Source: Plesiocystis pacifica SIR-1 | Lineage (GTDB): Bacteria > Myxococcota_A > Polyangia > Nannocystales > Nannocystaceae | Assembly (NCBI RefSeq): GCF_000170895.1 | Contig: NZ_ABCS01000027.1 | Span: 37,578 to 101,577, forward strand | Reading direction: 5' to 3' | Length of the DNA stretch: 64,000 nucleotides | Shown: positions 34,341 to 48,241 of the stretch, piece by piece | Numbering within the stretch: the stretch's first letter is position 1 | How the letters are laid out: each line of letters begins with the position of its first letter | Position numbers and translations under genes: made by a program | Notes under the pieces: model-generated | The model's input: only the letters and a program-made list of their open reading frames with translations | Databases searched by the model: none | What the model was told of the DNA's origin: nothing

Positions 34341-34501
34341 GGCATCGGAGAAGTCATCGCGGCTCCTCGCGCCGTGGATTTTCGTCGAGATCGCGGAGCC
34401 AAAACGCCGCTGTGGTGGATCCCACCGCAAGTTTTGGCGACAAAGAGCTCGGCGAAAAGACCAAGCGAGGTGTCGTGAGGACTTCTCCGATGTCCTGCTA
34501 G
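34338..34501. repeat. Stem-loop element E3 (CTAG-bounded)
   Basis: 164 bp. The arms, read inward, are GGGCATCGGAGAAGTC and GGACATCGGAGAAGTC, continuing to CCTCGC and TTTTCG(T/C)CGAG(A/C)TC. The inner stem is GCCAAAAC (34398-34405) with GTTTTGGC (34431-34438). The tip GCTGTGG (34409-34415) pairs with CCACCGC (34422-34428) across a T-C mismatch at the position where E1 and E4 have T-T. The terminal CTAG contains the stop codon of the minus-strand lipoprotein gene. Confidence 0.85.
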
Positions 34502-36129
34502 TTCGCGGCCTGCAGCCAGCGAACCTGACCAGGCAGCGGCGCCTCGAACCAGGCCTGGGACTCGTGGTCGTCGAAGCGCCACGGCACCGTCGGGTCCTCG
34601 CTCAGCTCGCGCACGCTGCAGCGGCCTTGGCTGGCGAATTTGGGCTGGACCCGCGGCTTGAAGATCAGCTTCGAGCCTGCGCTGGGCCGAACGATCTGCG
34701 TGGACTCCCCGAGCACCGCGTCCGCCGGAGGCGAGGCCCACGTCGAGTCTTCGGGATCGCAGTTGTAGAGGCCCGGCCCCCGGGAGTGCAGCACGTAGGT
34801 GCCGCCGTGCGCCGAGATCGAGACGCGATCGGTGTCGGCGACCGGGTGAAGGTCCGGCACGGCCTCCCAGTCCGCGTCGACGCCCGGCTTGACCCACGCG
34901 CGGGCGCTGTCGTCGTCGCGCCACACCATCAGCGGATCGCCCTTGGCGTCGAAGCTCAGGTCGTGGCCGTTGCAGGCGTGGCGCACCTTCCCCGGCGGCG
35001 GGGCGAGCTGCCAGTCTTCGCTCGCGCCCTCGACCAGGCGCAGCAGGTGGTAGCCGTCCTCGGGCTCGAACAAGACCCAGCGCCCGAGGTGGCTAAAGTC
35101 GCGCCTCGCCGCCCCCGCCTCGATGTAGGGGCCGAGCTCCGGCCAGGGCGTGGCCAGGAGCGCGGTCGGGTGCTCTTCGATCAGCGCCCAGCCGCCGCCC
35201 GGATCCGAGATGTAGACCAGGAAGCCGTCGCTGCTGCGGTAGGTCCCCTGCTCCTCGGCGCGCTCGGGCCAGGGGTAGTGGCTCGCGTCGGTGTTCGCCT
35301 GCGTCGTGACGTTGTGCCAGTAGTAGTCGCCGTCGCCGCCCCAGGCCGGCACCCAGTCCTCGGCGTCGACGCGCCCGAGCACGCCGCCGTGGAAGTGCTC
35401 GACGAGGCCCTGCTCGTCGACGACCATCGAGAACACGCTGTCGCCCTCGGCGTCCCACTCGTCGACGCGCGCGGACAGGCGCCCGTCGTCGGCGATGTAG
35501 AGGCCCCAGGGCTCGTACTGCGTGGTCTCGTAGGCCCACTGGACCGCGCCCGCGTGGTCGTAGAGGCGGAACATCGCGCGGTGGTTGGCCTGCCCGTCGA
35601 CCTCGTCGAACACGGCGGTCGCCAGCCACTCGCCGTACTCGGCGAAGCGCACCGCGAGCTCGGCGTCGGCGGCCGCGTTGGGCAAGCTGGTGTCGAGGGC
35701 CAGCAAGCTGCCGTCGGCGCGCATCAGCGAGACCGCGCCGCCTTCGCCGAGGATCGCCGCGACGGGCAGGGAGGCGTCCCAGCCCGCGCTCGCGCAGGGG
35801 AGCTCGCCGGGCTCGAAGGGATCGAAGGGACCGACGCCCCCCTCCCCGCCCTCGCTCGACTCGCCGTCCATGTCGTCCTCGCCGGACGCCGTCGACTCGC
35901 CCTCGCTCGACTCCGTGGACGTGCCCTCGCTCGACTCGCCCTCGCCCAGCTCGTCGTCTGTGGACTCCGACTCCCCGGTCGTCCCCGCCTCCGTCTCGTC
36001 GCCCGCGCTCTCCCCGGCTTCGTCGCCCTCGGCGCCCGGCCCCGCAGGACCGCACGCCAGAGTCAGAGCCAGAGCCAGAGTCGGAGCCAGCGGCGCGATA
36101 TTGACCAGAGTCCGGGCACGACGACGCAC
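34498..36129 (-). CDS. Surface lipoprotein with acidic linker and repeat-like C-terminal domain
   Basis: 543 residues, no known family recognised. A basic n-region (VRRRARTLVN) and hydrophobic core end in the lipobox LTLAC (Cys near residue 24). A ~75-residue linker rich in Glu, Ser, Gly and Thr (GESESTDDELGEGESSEGTS) follows. The remaining ~430 residues have a pattern of Trp/Tyr/Asp-rich strands (VFDEVDGQANHRAMFRLYD, GGVLGRVDAEDWVPAWGG) suggesting a beta-propeller or similar beta repeat fold. The start is GTG at 36129, chosen because it opens the signal peptide. The stop codon lies within the CTAG end of element E3. Confidence 0.75.
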   Translation of the reverse strand: MRRRARTLVNIAPLAPTLALALTLACGPAGPGAEGDEAGESAGDETEAGTTGESESTDDELGEGESSEGTSTESSEGESTASGEDDMDGESSEGGEGGVGPFDPFEPGELPCASAGWDASLPVAAILGEGGAVSLMRADGSLLALDTSLPNAAADAELAVRFAEYGEWLATAVFDEVDGQANHRAMFRLYDHAGAVQWAYETTQYEPWGLYIADDGRLSARVDEWDAEGDSVFSMVVDEQGLVEHFHGGVLGRVDAEDWVPAWGGDGDYYWHNVTTQANTDASHYPWPERAEEQGTYRSSDGFLVYISDPGGGWALIEEHPTALLATPWPELGPYIEAGAARRDFSHLGRWVLFEPEDGYHLLRLVEGASEDWQLAPPPGKVRHACNGHDLSFDAKGDPLMVWRDDDSARAWVKPGVDADWEAVPDLHPVADTDRVSISAHGGTYVLHSRGPGLYNCDPEDSTWASPPADAVLGESTQIVRPSAGSKLIFKPRVQPKFASQGRCSVRELSEDPTVPWRFDDHESQAWFEAPLPGQVRWLQAAN

Positions 36130-36214
36130 GGCCAGAGAATAGCGAGGAACGCGCAAGAGACCAGACTCGGACCCTCGGTGGACCTCTACACGCGGCTGCG
36201 CGTAGCCTGCTCCC

Positions 36215-37216
36215 GTGCCCCGTCCCGCCCTATCGTGTGTCGGTGTGATGCTCGCTGGCCCCGCCTGCCTGGGCGCCCCGGCCCCCCTCGAGCCCGACCT
36301 CGTCGCCGTCGACGGTGACCGCGACCACGCCGAGACGACCCCCGCCGAGGCAGAGCGAGACCGCGCGCCCACGGCCAACGCCGCCAAGTCAGCGTCCCCC
36401 GAACCCCAAGCGGCGTCCCCCGAGCCCGACGACGCGTCCCCTGCCCCGCCGACCACCGTGACCCCGCCCGAGGGCATGACCTTCATCCCCCCGGGCCGCG
36501 CCCGCGTCGGCCCCGGCACGGTCGATCGAAAGGCGCGCAGCTACGAGCGACCGACCACCGAGATCGAGCACCCGGGCTTTTTCATCGACACCCACGAGGT
36601 CACCGCCGAGGCCTACGCCGCCTGCGTCGAGGCGGGCGCGTGCCAGGCCTCGACGCAGCGCAACCGCTGGTGCACCGCCAACAACGAGCGCCGCCAGGAC
36701 CACCCCATCAACTGCCTGCGCTTCACCGACGCCCAGGCCTACTGCGCCTGGGCGGGCAAGCGGCTGCCCACGGAGCTCGAGTGGGAGATCGCCGCGCGCG
36801 GCCGGGACGGGCGGCGCTTTCCCTGGGGCGACGGCAAGCCCGAGTACCCCGACGAGCCCCTCGACTGCGTGGGCAACAACACCAGCCCCGTGGGCTGCCA
36901 CGTCTGGGACCGCTCGCCCTTCGGCATCCTCGACGCGGCCGACAACGAGATGGAGTGGGTCGCGGCCTGGCCCGACGCCACCCTGCGCGAGGGCATGGAC
37001 CCCGCCGACGCCACGGAGGCCGGCGTTCGGGGCGGCTCGTGGGGCGTCAGCAGCACCTGGTGGGTCGACCTCGGCACACGCATGACGCTCCTGCGGGACG
37101 CCAACCGGGGCTTTCGCTGGTTCCGAGAGAGCGGCGGCGCGCCGACCAAGCGCCACGCCATGTACGGCCCGCCCGGCATGCGCTGCGCCATGCCGCTGGC
37201 GCCCGAGGGCGCCTAA
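36215..37216 (+). CDS. SUMF1/FGE-sulfatase domain protein, exported
   Basis: 333 residues. A short export signal (CVGVMLAGPACLG, possible lipobox) and a Pro/Glu-rich linker (~30-85) precede a SUMF1 domain: GMTFIPPGRARVG, FFIDTHEVTAEAYAACV, CLRFTDAQAYCAWAGKRLPTE, WEIAARG, FPWGD and GVRGGSWG. These are the classic C-type-lectin-like SUMF1 motifs. The Cys pair of true formylglycine-generating enzymes is not evident, and the C-terminus departs from the family (GMRCAMPLAP), so enzymatic oxidation of sulfatases is unlikely. Such proteins in myxobacteria often sit beside Ser/Thr kinases and phosphatases; here the convergent neighbour is a PP2C. The start is GTG at 36215; the 3' end overlaps the PP2C gene by 4 bp. 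Confidence 0.82.
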   Translation: MPRPALSCVGVMLAGPACLGAPAPLEPDLVAVDGDRDHAETTPAEAERDRAPTANAAKSASPEPQAASPEPDDASPAPPTTVTPPEGMTFIPPGRARVGPGTVDRKARSYERPTTEIEHPGFFIDTHEVTAEAYAACVEAGACQASTQRNRWCTANNERRQDHPINCLRFTDAQAYCAWAGKRLPTELEWEIAARGRDGRRFPWGDGKPEYPDEPLDCVGNNTSPVGCHVWDRSPFGILDAADNEMEWVAAWPDATLREGMDPADATEAGVRGGSWGVSSTWWVDLGTRMTLLRDANRGFRWFRESGGAPTKRHAMYGPPGMRCAMPLAPEGA

Positions 37217-38514
37217 CTCCGGCGGCGGAAGGGCGAGAGCACGCCGAGCTCGCGGGTCTTCCGCTCTGGATCGGCCTCGCCCACGCTCATGTTCTCGTCC
37301 AGGCGCAGGCTCAAGATCTGCGCGAGCTTGAACAGCAGCTTGGCCGCCAGGCCCGTGTCCTCGCGCAGCACCTCGTTGAAGGCGTCGCGCCCGAGCACCA
37401 GCGCGTGCACTGGCCGGAGCGTGGTGACCGTGGCCGAGCGCGGGCGCTGGTTGAGCAGGCCCATCTCGCCAAAGTGCGCGCCGCGGCTGAGGGTGGTCAG
37501 GGTCTTCCCAGCCCGACCGACCCGGACGTCGCCCTCGACGAGCACGAACAGGCAGTCCGCGTTGTCGCCCTCGCGCAGGATGACCTCGCCCTGGCCGTAG
37601 TCCCGGGCCTGGAAGCGCCGGAAGATGCGGACCAGCTCGCTGTCGTTGAGGTCCATGAACAGCGCGATGTGGCGCAGGGTCTGGAGGTTGTTGACCACCT
37701 GGCGCCGGCGCTGGTCGTCGGCCGGGCGGACCTCCGCCGTCGGATCCGCGACCCCGCGCACGACCACGGCGCTGATGTTGTCCCCGCCGCCGCGCTCGTT
37801 GGCCAGCGCGACCAGGCGCGCCGGCAGGCCGTCGAGCTTGGGGTCGCCGAGCAGCGCCGTGAGCTCGTGGGCCTGCTCGACGTAGGCCGTCAGCCCGTCA
37901 GAGCACAGCAGCACGGTGTCGCCGGCGACGAGGTCGAACACCAGGGTGTCGACGGCGACGGAGCGCTGGATGCCCACGCCGCGGGTGACCATGTTGGCGT
38001 AGGGGCTCGCCGAGGCCTGCTCGTGGCTCATCATCCCGTGGCGCACGGCGTCGTTGAAGAAGGTGTGATCCTGACTCAGCTGCCAGATCTTGCCGCCCCG
38101 GGCCAGGTACATGCGGCTGTCGCCGACGTGACCCATGACGCCCTTGACCGCGCCGCTTTGCGCCCGCGCGACGATCAGCGCGATGCAGGTCGTGCCCATG
38201 CCGTGGCGCCCGTGGCCCGCCCGGGCGTAGTCGAAGACCACCGCCGAGGCCTCCTGGATGGCCGCGCGGAGCAGCCCCTCGAGGGCCTCGCAGGCCTCGG
38301 CGCTGCCGTCGAAGCCCTGCACGAGCGCGGCCTGGGTACTGACCGCGCGGTGGACCGCCTCGACCGCCTTGGCGGACGCGACCTCCCCCGCTGCGTGCCC
38401 GCCCATCCCGTCGCACACGAGGAACAGGCCGAGCTTGGCGTCGACGAAGATCGCGTCTTCGTTGTGTTGCCGCGCGCGGCCGACATCCGTCTCACCGAAG
38501 GCTTGAATCTGCAT
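37213..38514 (-). CDS. PP2C-type Ser/Thr phosphatase fused to a cyclic-nucleotide-binding domain
   Basis: 433 residues. The N-terminal ~240 residues are a PP2C phosphatase: RQHNEDAIFVD, CDGMGGHAAGE, GDSRMYLARGG and GGGDNISAVVV carry the metal-binding Asp residues. The C-terminal ~150 residues are a cNMP-binding domain (LFMDLNDSELVRIF, GEVILREGDNADCLFVLVEG) with a phosphate-binding cassette FGEMGLLNQRPRSATV retaining Glu and Arg. The fusion predicts a phosphatase switched by cAMP or cGMP, opposing Ser/Thr kinases such as those at 10150 and 44785 (inference). Cytoplasmic. ATG at 38514. Convergent 4-bp overlap with the SUMF1 gene; an intrinsic terminator (38577-38624) separates it from dnaE upstream. 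Confidence 0.92.
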   Translation of the reverse strand: MQIQAFGETDVGRARQHNEDAIFVDAKLGLFLVCDGMGGHAAGEVASAKAVEAVHRAVSTQAALVQGFDGSAEACEALEGLLRAAIQEASAVVFDYARAGHGRHGMGTTCIALIVARAQSGAVKGVMGHVGDSRMYLARGGKIWQLSQDHTFFNDAVRHGMMSHEQASASPYANMVTRGVGIQRSVAVDTLVFDLVAGDTVLLCSDGLTAYVEQAHELTALLGDPKLDGLPARLVALANERGGGDNISAVVVRGVADPTAEVRPADDQRRRQVVNNLQTLRHIALFMDLNDSELVRIFRRFQARDYGQGEVILREGDNADCLFVLVEGDVRVGRAGKTLTTLSRGAHFGEMGLLNQRPRSATVTTLRPVHALVLGRDAFNEVLREDTGLAAKLLFKLAQILSLRLDENMSVGEADPERKTRELGVLSPFRRRS

Positions 38515-38576
38515 GGCGGAGCTCTCTGAGACCCGTACTCCGAGGGAGCTGGAGGGTCACGGTGGCACCCAAGGCT

Positions 38577-38624
38577 ATCAAGAAAAGCCGAGCCCGCGCA
38601 CGCGCGCTTGCGAGCCCGGCTCGG
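38577..38624 (-). terminator. Intrinsic terminator downstream of dnaE
   Basis: On the minus strand CCGAGCC (38624-38618) pairs with GGCTCGGC (38594-38587), enclosing a GC-rich inner loop, and is followed by TTTTCTT. It lies between dnaE and the PP2C gene start. Confidence 0.75.
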
Positions 38625-38637
38625 TGGCCAGGAGAAC

Positions 38638-38656
38638 GCGTGCCAGTGTGGCACGC
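38638..38656. other. Perfect 8-bp hairpin between dnaE and PP2C
   Basis: GCGTGCCA-GTG-TGGCACGC. It has no T-run on either strand, so it may be an operator or an RNA-processing site rather than a terminator. Confidence 0.45.
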
Positions 38657-38691
38657 GCCCCCGACTCTCTCCCCTGGCCTACTCCGTGGGC

Positions 38692-38853
38692 CTAGGAGCC
38701 TGTGGTGAAACCCGACGCGGCCCAGAGTGCGTCATCGGGGCCCGAGGCCAAGGAGCGAAACCGCCGCTGTATCGGGATACTGCAAGGTTTTGCGACACCG
38801 GGATCGGGCCGCGAGGGCGTGCGCTGGGTCGTGACGGGTTTCACCACAGGCTC

Positions 38854-38857
<4 letters not shown>
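38692..38857. repeat. Stem-loop element E4 (CTAG-bounded)
   Basis: 166 bp with the best-preserved arms: CCTAGGAGCCTGTGGTGAAA at one end and the same 20 nt read inward from the other, extending with gaps for ~70 nt. The inner stem is GCGAAACC (38755-38762) with GGTTTTGC (38786-38793). The tip GCTGTATC (38766-38773) pairs with GATACTGC (38776-38783) across the family's T-T mismatch. The terminal CTAG includes the TAG stop of dnaE. Confidence 0.88.
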
Positions 38858-42621
<3,764 letters not shown>

Positions 42622-42740
42622 GGCCCGAACATACCCGACCCAACCCCGAGAAGGGCCGCCCGGTCGGCACGGTCGCTGGCCGATCTTCGACGCGCTTCGC
42701 GGCCGCTCGCGCGGGCACCGGCGCCGCTGCGCACGGCCCT

Positions 42741-42798
42741 GGGCCAGCCTGGCCCGAGCGCGCGCGAACGGGGAGGCCGCGTGCCCGCGCGCCTCCCC
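42741..42798. other. Two GC-rich hairpins between the cupin gene and dnaE
   Basis: GGGCCA-GCC-TGGCCC (42741-42755) and GGGGAGGC...GCCTCCCC (42770-42798, 13-nt loop) lie in the 253-bp gap. Neither has a T-run. They may end cupin transcription or lie in the dnaE leader. Confidence 0.4.
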
Positions 42799-42874
42799 GC
42801 CTGCGCCGTCCCGGTCATGGGGGTCCGGCGAGATCTCTCGGCCTCACCTGCGACCGTGACAGGGTGAGGGTTGA

Positions 42875-43435
42875 CTAGCGTTTCCGGAACAACTTGCGCA
42901 GCGAAGGCAGCTCGGGGAGCTCCGGCAGCTCCGGCAGCTCGAGCCCCTCGACGCCCGCGATGCTCGTCAGCCCGTGCTCGCGCATGAGCCGGGGGATGTC
43001 GGAGTAGACGAAGGTCACCCCGAAGTCGCGCTCGGCGTCGAGGCTGGCGCGGATCGAGCCCGAGCGCGTGGTGTCGACGAACTCCTCGAAGCCGCGCTGG
43101 CCCGAGAGCTCGATGTAGCGGCAGGGGACGTCCTCGCTGGGGTTCCAAAACCCGTGGCTGACCCGGCGAGGCTTGATGACGAAGTCGCCCGCGCTGGCCG
43201 AGAAGCGCTCGCCCCCCTCCCCGCCGACCTCGAACTCGAGGCTGCCCTCGATGATGAACACGGCCTGATCCTCGTGGGCGTGCATGTGCGGGGACAGCAG
43301 CTGCTTGGGGGCGATGTGGCCCTCCATGATCGAGAAGTCACCGCCGAGCTCGGACGCGCGGACCTTGACCATCATGCTGTGGATCTGCTCGCCTTGGCCT
43401 TTGGGGACGTGGAGGGATTCTTTCGTGTACGCCAT
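42875..43435 (-). CDS. Cupin-domain protein with LPE repeat tail
   Basis: 186 residues. A cupin_2 barrel spans ~20-115: HMHAHEDQAVFIIEGSLEFEVGG gives the first metal-binding motif (HxHxxEDxxxxxxxG in general form), and the second, PRRVSHGFWNP, supplies the last His. Residues ~115-160 are an alpha/beta extension. The tail has a tripled LPE unit (LELPELPELPEL) and a basic end (RKLFRKR). A metal-dependent binding or dioxygenase-like role is possible; no substrate can be named. ATG at 43435 with GGAG upstream; the longer frame reaching 43924 crosses the neighbouring repeat and is not coding. Confidence 0.82.
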   Translation of the reverse strand: MAYTKESLHVPKGQGEQIHSMMVKVRASELGGDFSIMEGHIAPKQLLSPHMHAHEDQAVFIIEGSLEFEVGGEGGERFSASAGDFVIKPRRVSHGFWNPSEDVPCRYIELSGQRGFEEFVDTTRSGSIRASLDAERDFGVTFVYSDIPRLMREHGLTSIAGVEGLELPELPELPELPSLRKLFRKR

Positions 43436-43799
43436 CTTCGGGTCTCCGTGCGCCGCGTTCGGGCGCATGGATGGGATAGCGCTCGGGGGTCGATTGGGGA
43501 TGATCGCGGGTCGAGCAGCGGTGGGATCAATTTTGGCCAGCCAGGTGGAGGCAGTGCGCGGGACTGCGCTTTGGTCTTGCTGCGAACCTGCGGGACTACG
43601 GTTCGCCTGGGGCTCCGACGGTGCTCCGCGGCCCATTCGGCGGGAGCCCTCCCCACTCCTGCGCTCGAGCCGAGTCGCATGCGCTCGCTCTTCCAAGGCT
43701 GTCGGCGGCTCGATGCTCGTCGCAGGTCCCCTCCCACCGAGCGGCCTGCTCTCGGTTCGCCAGCTGGATGCTGGGGGTTTCGGGCAGGAACCGGGAGGG
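43436..43799. other. 364-bp gene-free region containing the left 62-bp inverted repeat
   Basis: It holds no supportable ORF. Positions 43611-43672 are the inverted partner of 44596-44657. Short matches to the region outside the right copy (GCAGTCCCGCGC) also occur near 43545-43570, so the homology extends outward with gaps. Nothing else was recognised. Confidence 0.6.
43611..43672. repeat. 62-bp inverted repeat, left copy
   Basis: The reverse complement of 44596-44657 with one mismatch in 62. It contains GAGGGCTCCCGCC and GGCTCGAGCGCAGG when read on the minus strand. Together the copies bracket the nucleotidyltransferase pair. Confidence 0.85.
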
Positions 43800-44282
43800 T
43801 CACTCCGGTGATTCGGTTTCGAGCGCTTCGAGGACCTGCACGTCCAAGGAGTCCTTCGCCCGTCCGGTCGAACGCTTGTTCTGCAACAGCGCAGCTCGGC
43901 CGATGACGCGAACGGGGATCCCACCGACGTCGCGCACGGTGCTACCAGGCCAAGCCGCGTCGAAGCTCACGCCGCGGATACTCGTGAGCAGGTCGACGGC
44001 GAAGGGGCTGCGGCCAAAGCGGAAGCCAGTCGGGGGATCGCCATCGGCGACGCTCAGAATGTCGAGATTCAGTCCTGGCGGCAGCCCAAAAGCGTCGAGG
44101 GCTGCAAGAACTCGAGCGGCGTTCTCAGCTGTCGGCCGAACCCACACATCGAGGTCTTGGGTCGTCCGGAGATAACCATGGACCATCACGGCGTAGCCGC
44201 CAACGAGCATGTACTCGACGCCTGCCTGCTCGAGACACACGAACAGGTCAACGAAGTCTGGCGGCAACGACGGCGTGTTCAC
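43800..44282 (-). CDS. DUF6036-type nucleotidyltransferase (AbiEii/MNT-like)
   Basis: 160 residues. A minimal nucleotidyltransferase: GVEYMLVGGYAVMVHG with the GG motif, then RTTQDLDVWV with the catalytic DxD, and a third acidic residue in PFAVDLLTSI. The C-terminal ALLQNKRSTGRAKDSLDVQ is shared with AbiEii-like and DUF6036 proteins. Relatives act as toxins that nucleotidylate tRNA or proteins, or as their partners. Its start overlaps the stop of the upstream 78-residue gene by 4 bp, an arrangement typical of toxin-antitoxin pairs. The pair is bracketed by 62-bp inverted repeats, suggesting an accessory cassette. Confidence 0.85.
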   Translation of the reverse strand: MNTPSLPPDFVDLFVCLEQAGVEYMLVGGYAVMVHGYLRTTQDLDVWVRPTAENAARVLAALDAFGLPPGLNLDILSVADGDPPTGFRFGRSPFAVDLLTSIRGVSFDAAWPGSTVRDVGGIPVRVIGRAALLQNKRSTGRAKDSLDVQVLEALETESPE

Positions 44283-44515
44283 CCAATTCGCTCGATCGGC
44301 CAGCGGCGGCGCTCTTCCATGGGCGTTGGGCCCTCGGGGTAGTCGACGCCCGCCAGCGCAAAGGCGACCCGACGCAGCCGCTCGAGTTCACGAAAGCGCT
44401 CCGCAATGTCCTCGGGGGGCTTGGGTGGAGCATCGGAGAGAGGCTCGACGGTCCAAGTCAATCGGCGCTCTCGAGCCCGCGCGGCGCGGGCCTCCCGTTC
44501 GAGATCGTTGGACAC
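44279..44515 (-). CDS. Small partner protein of the nucleotidyltransferase
   Basis: 78 residues from GTG at 44515 (MSNDLEREARAARARE). It is highly charged and helical in the first half (ERRLTWTVEPL, IAERFRELERLRRVAFALAG) and ends in EERRRWPIERIG. There is no known domain. It precedes the nucleotidyltransferase with a 4-bp ATGA overlap, so it may be the antitoxin or a specificity partner. The longer upstream frame to 44758 runs across the inverted repeat and is rejected as the start. Confidence 0.65.
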   Translation of the reverse strand: MSNDLEREARAARARERRLTWTVEPLSDAPPKPPEDIAERFRELERLRRVAFALAGVDYPEGPTPMEERRRWPIERIG

Positions 44516-44595
44516 GGGGCCAGGGTAGCACCTGGGACGTGGAACGCCGTGGGAGAAGTCCGCCCGCTGACAGAACACGGAGCACCGTCGCCGCC

Positions 44596-44657
44596 CGGCT
44601 CGAGCGCAGGAGTGGGGAGGGCTCCCGCCGAATAGGCCGCGGAGCACCGTCGGAGCC
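44596..44657. repeat. 62-bp inverted repeat, right copy
   Basis: Starts CGGCTCGAGCGCAGGAGTGG and ends CACCGTCGGAGCC; it matches the reverse complement of 43611-43672 at 61 of 62 positions. A short echo, CGGAGCACCGTCG, occurs again immediately to its left (44577-44592). Confidence 0.85.
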
Positions 44658-44784
44658 GAGCAAGCACCGCAGTCCCGCGCGCACCGCCCTCCCCACGCCC
44701 CGCGCACAGTTCCCCGCCGACAACACCCCGCTGCTATCGCGTGAAAGAGCCGTCCCATGGACCGCCCGAGAGCGAGCTGCCAAA

Positions 44785-47376
<2,592 letters not shown>

Positions 47377-47445
47377 GCGGCGCCTCGCGCGTCGACCTCC
47401 CAGACTGTCCAGTCCTCGCTTCACGCCATCGTCTATGATGGCCGC

Positions 47446-48240
47446 GTGGCTGCTTCGGGTGTCCTGGCGAGCGCGCTCGCGCTGACTCTGGCGCCGGCAC
47501 CCCCGAGCGTGCCACCACCGAGCCCTGGCCCCGGCCCGAGCGCGCTCGTGCCCGGCGGCGTCGCGGTCGAGCCCGGGCGCATCGAGGGCAGCGTGACGCT
47601 CCCCGCCGGGGTCGCCCTCGAGTCCGTGCGCGTCGAGCTCGAGTGCGCCTGCGCGGGCCAGACCCAGCGCCTGCGCCTGAACATCGCGGGGGCCTTCTCG
47701 TTCACGGGCCTCGGCCCGGGGCGCTACACGGTCCGGGCCGAGGGCGTGGACGCCGAGGGCGTCGAGCAGCGGGCGGTCACGACCATCGAGCTCGGGCCCG
47801 GGACGCAGGCCCAGCTCGAGCTCGCCCTCGAGCCAGTCGCGGCGGCCCCCGCCACCGTCCCTGCCCCCGCGCTCGACTCCCCTCCCCCCGCCGCGACTCT
47901 CCCAGCCCCGCCGCCCGAGGACGGCAAGGTGTTCCGCCGCGTCGGCCTCGGCGTCACCGTGCTCGGCGTGGTCGTGGGCATCGGCGGGACCTTCGTGGCC
48001 TTCCAGGCGCCCTGCGGCAAGGACGGCTCCCGCGGGGCCAACTGCGAGACCGACGTGCGCAACACCCTGGCCCTGAGCTCCGGCGTCCTCGCCCTCGGGG
48101 CGATCGTCGGCGGAGTCAGCTCCATGGCCGTCGGCCAGGCCCTCAAACGCCGCCACCGCCTCCAGTACGGGCGCGAGCACGGCGTCAGCGTCAGCGCCTC
48201 GGGCACGGGCGCCGGGCTGGTCTGGTCGGGGCGCTTCTAG
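47446..48240 (+). CDS. Membrane protein with carboxypeptidase-regulatory-like (CnaB-type) domain
   Basis: 264 residues. An N-terminal signal peptide (LASALALTLAPAPPS) and Pro-rich stretch are followed by a beta-sandwich (~45-130: GRIEGSVTLPAGVALESVRV, GAFSFTGLGPGRYTVRAEG), the pattern of carboxypeptidase-regulatory-like or peptidase-associated domains. A Pro/Ala linker and two hydrophobic segments follow (VGLGVTVLGVVVGIGGTFVA; LSSGVLALGAIVGGVSSMAV) with an intervening Cys pair. The start is GTG at 47446. Convergent with the next lipoprotein gene, 1 bp between stops. The function is unknown; the kinase gene upstream on the same strand may share its context. Confidence 0.7.
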   Translation: MAASGVLASALALTLAPAPPSVPPPSPGPGPSALVPGGVAVEPGRIEGSVTLPAGVALESVRVELECACAGQTQRLRLNIAGAFSFTGLGPGRYTVRAEGVDAEGVEQRAVTTIELGPGTQAQLELALEPVAAAPATVPAPALDSPPPAATLPAPPPEDGKVFRRVGLGVTVLGVVVGIGGTFVAFQAPCGKDGSRGANCETDVRNTLALSSGVLALGAIVGGVSSMAVGQALKRRHRLQYGREHGVSVSASGTGAGLVWSGRF

Positions 48241-48241
48241 C

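Noticed and set aside
43436..43924. N-terminal extension of the cupin ORF
   Set aside because: It runs through the inverted repeat and the nucleotidyltransferase gene in another frame; the ATG at 43435 gives a normal cupin start.
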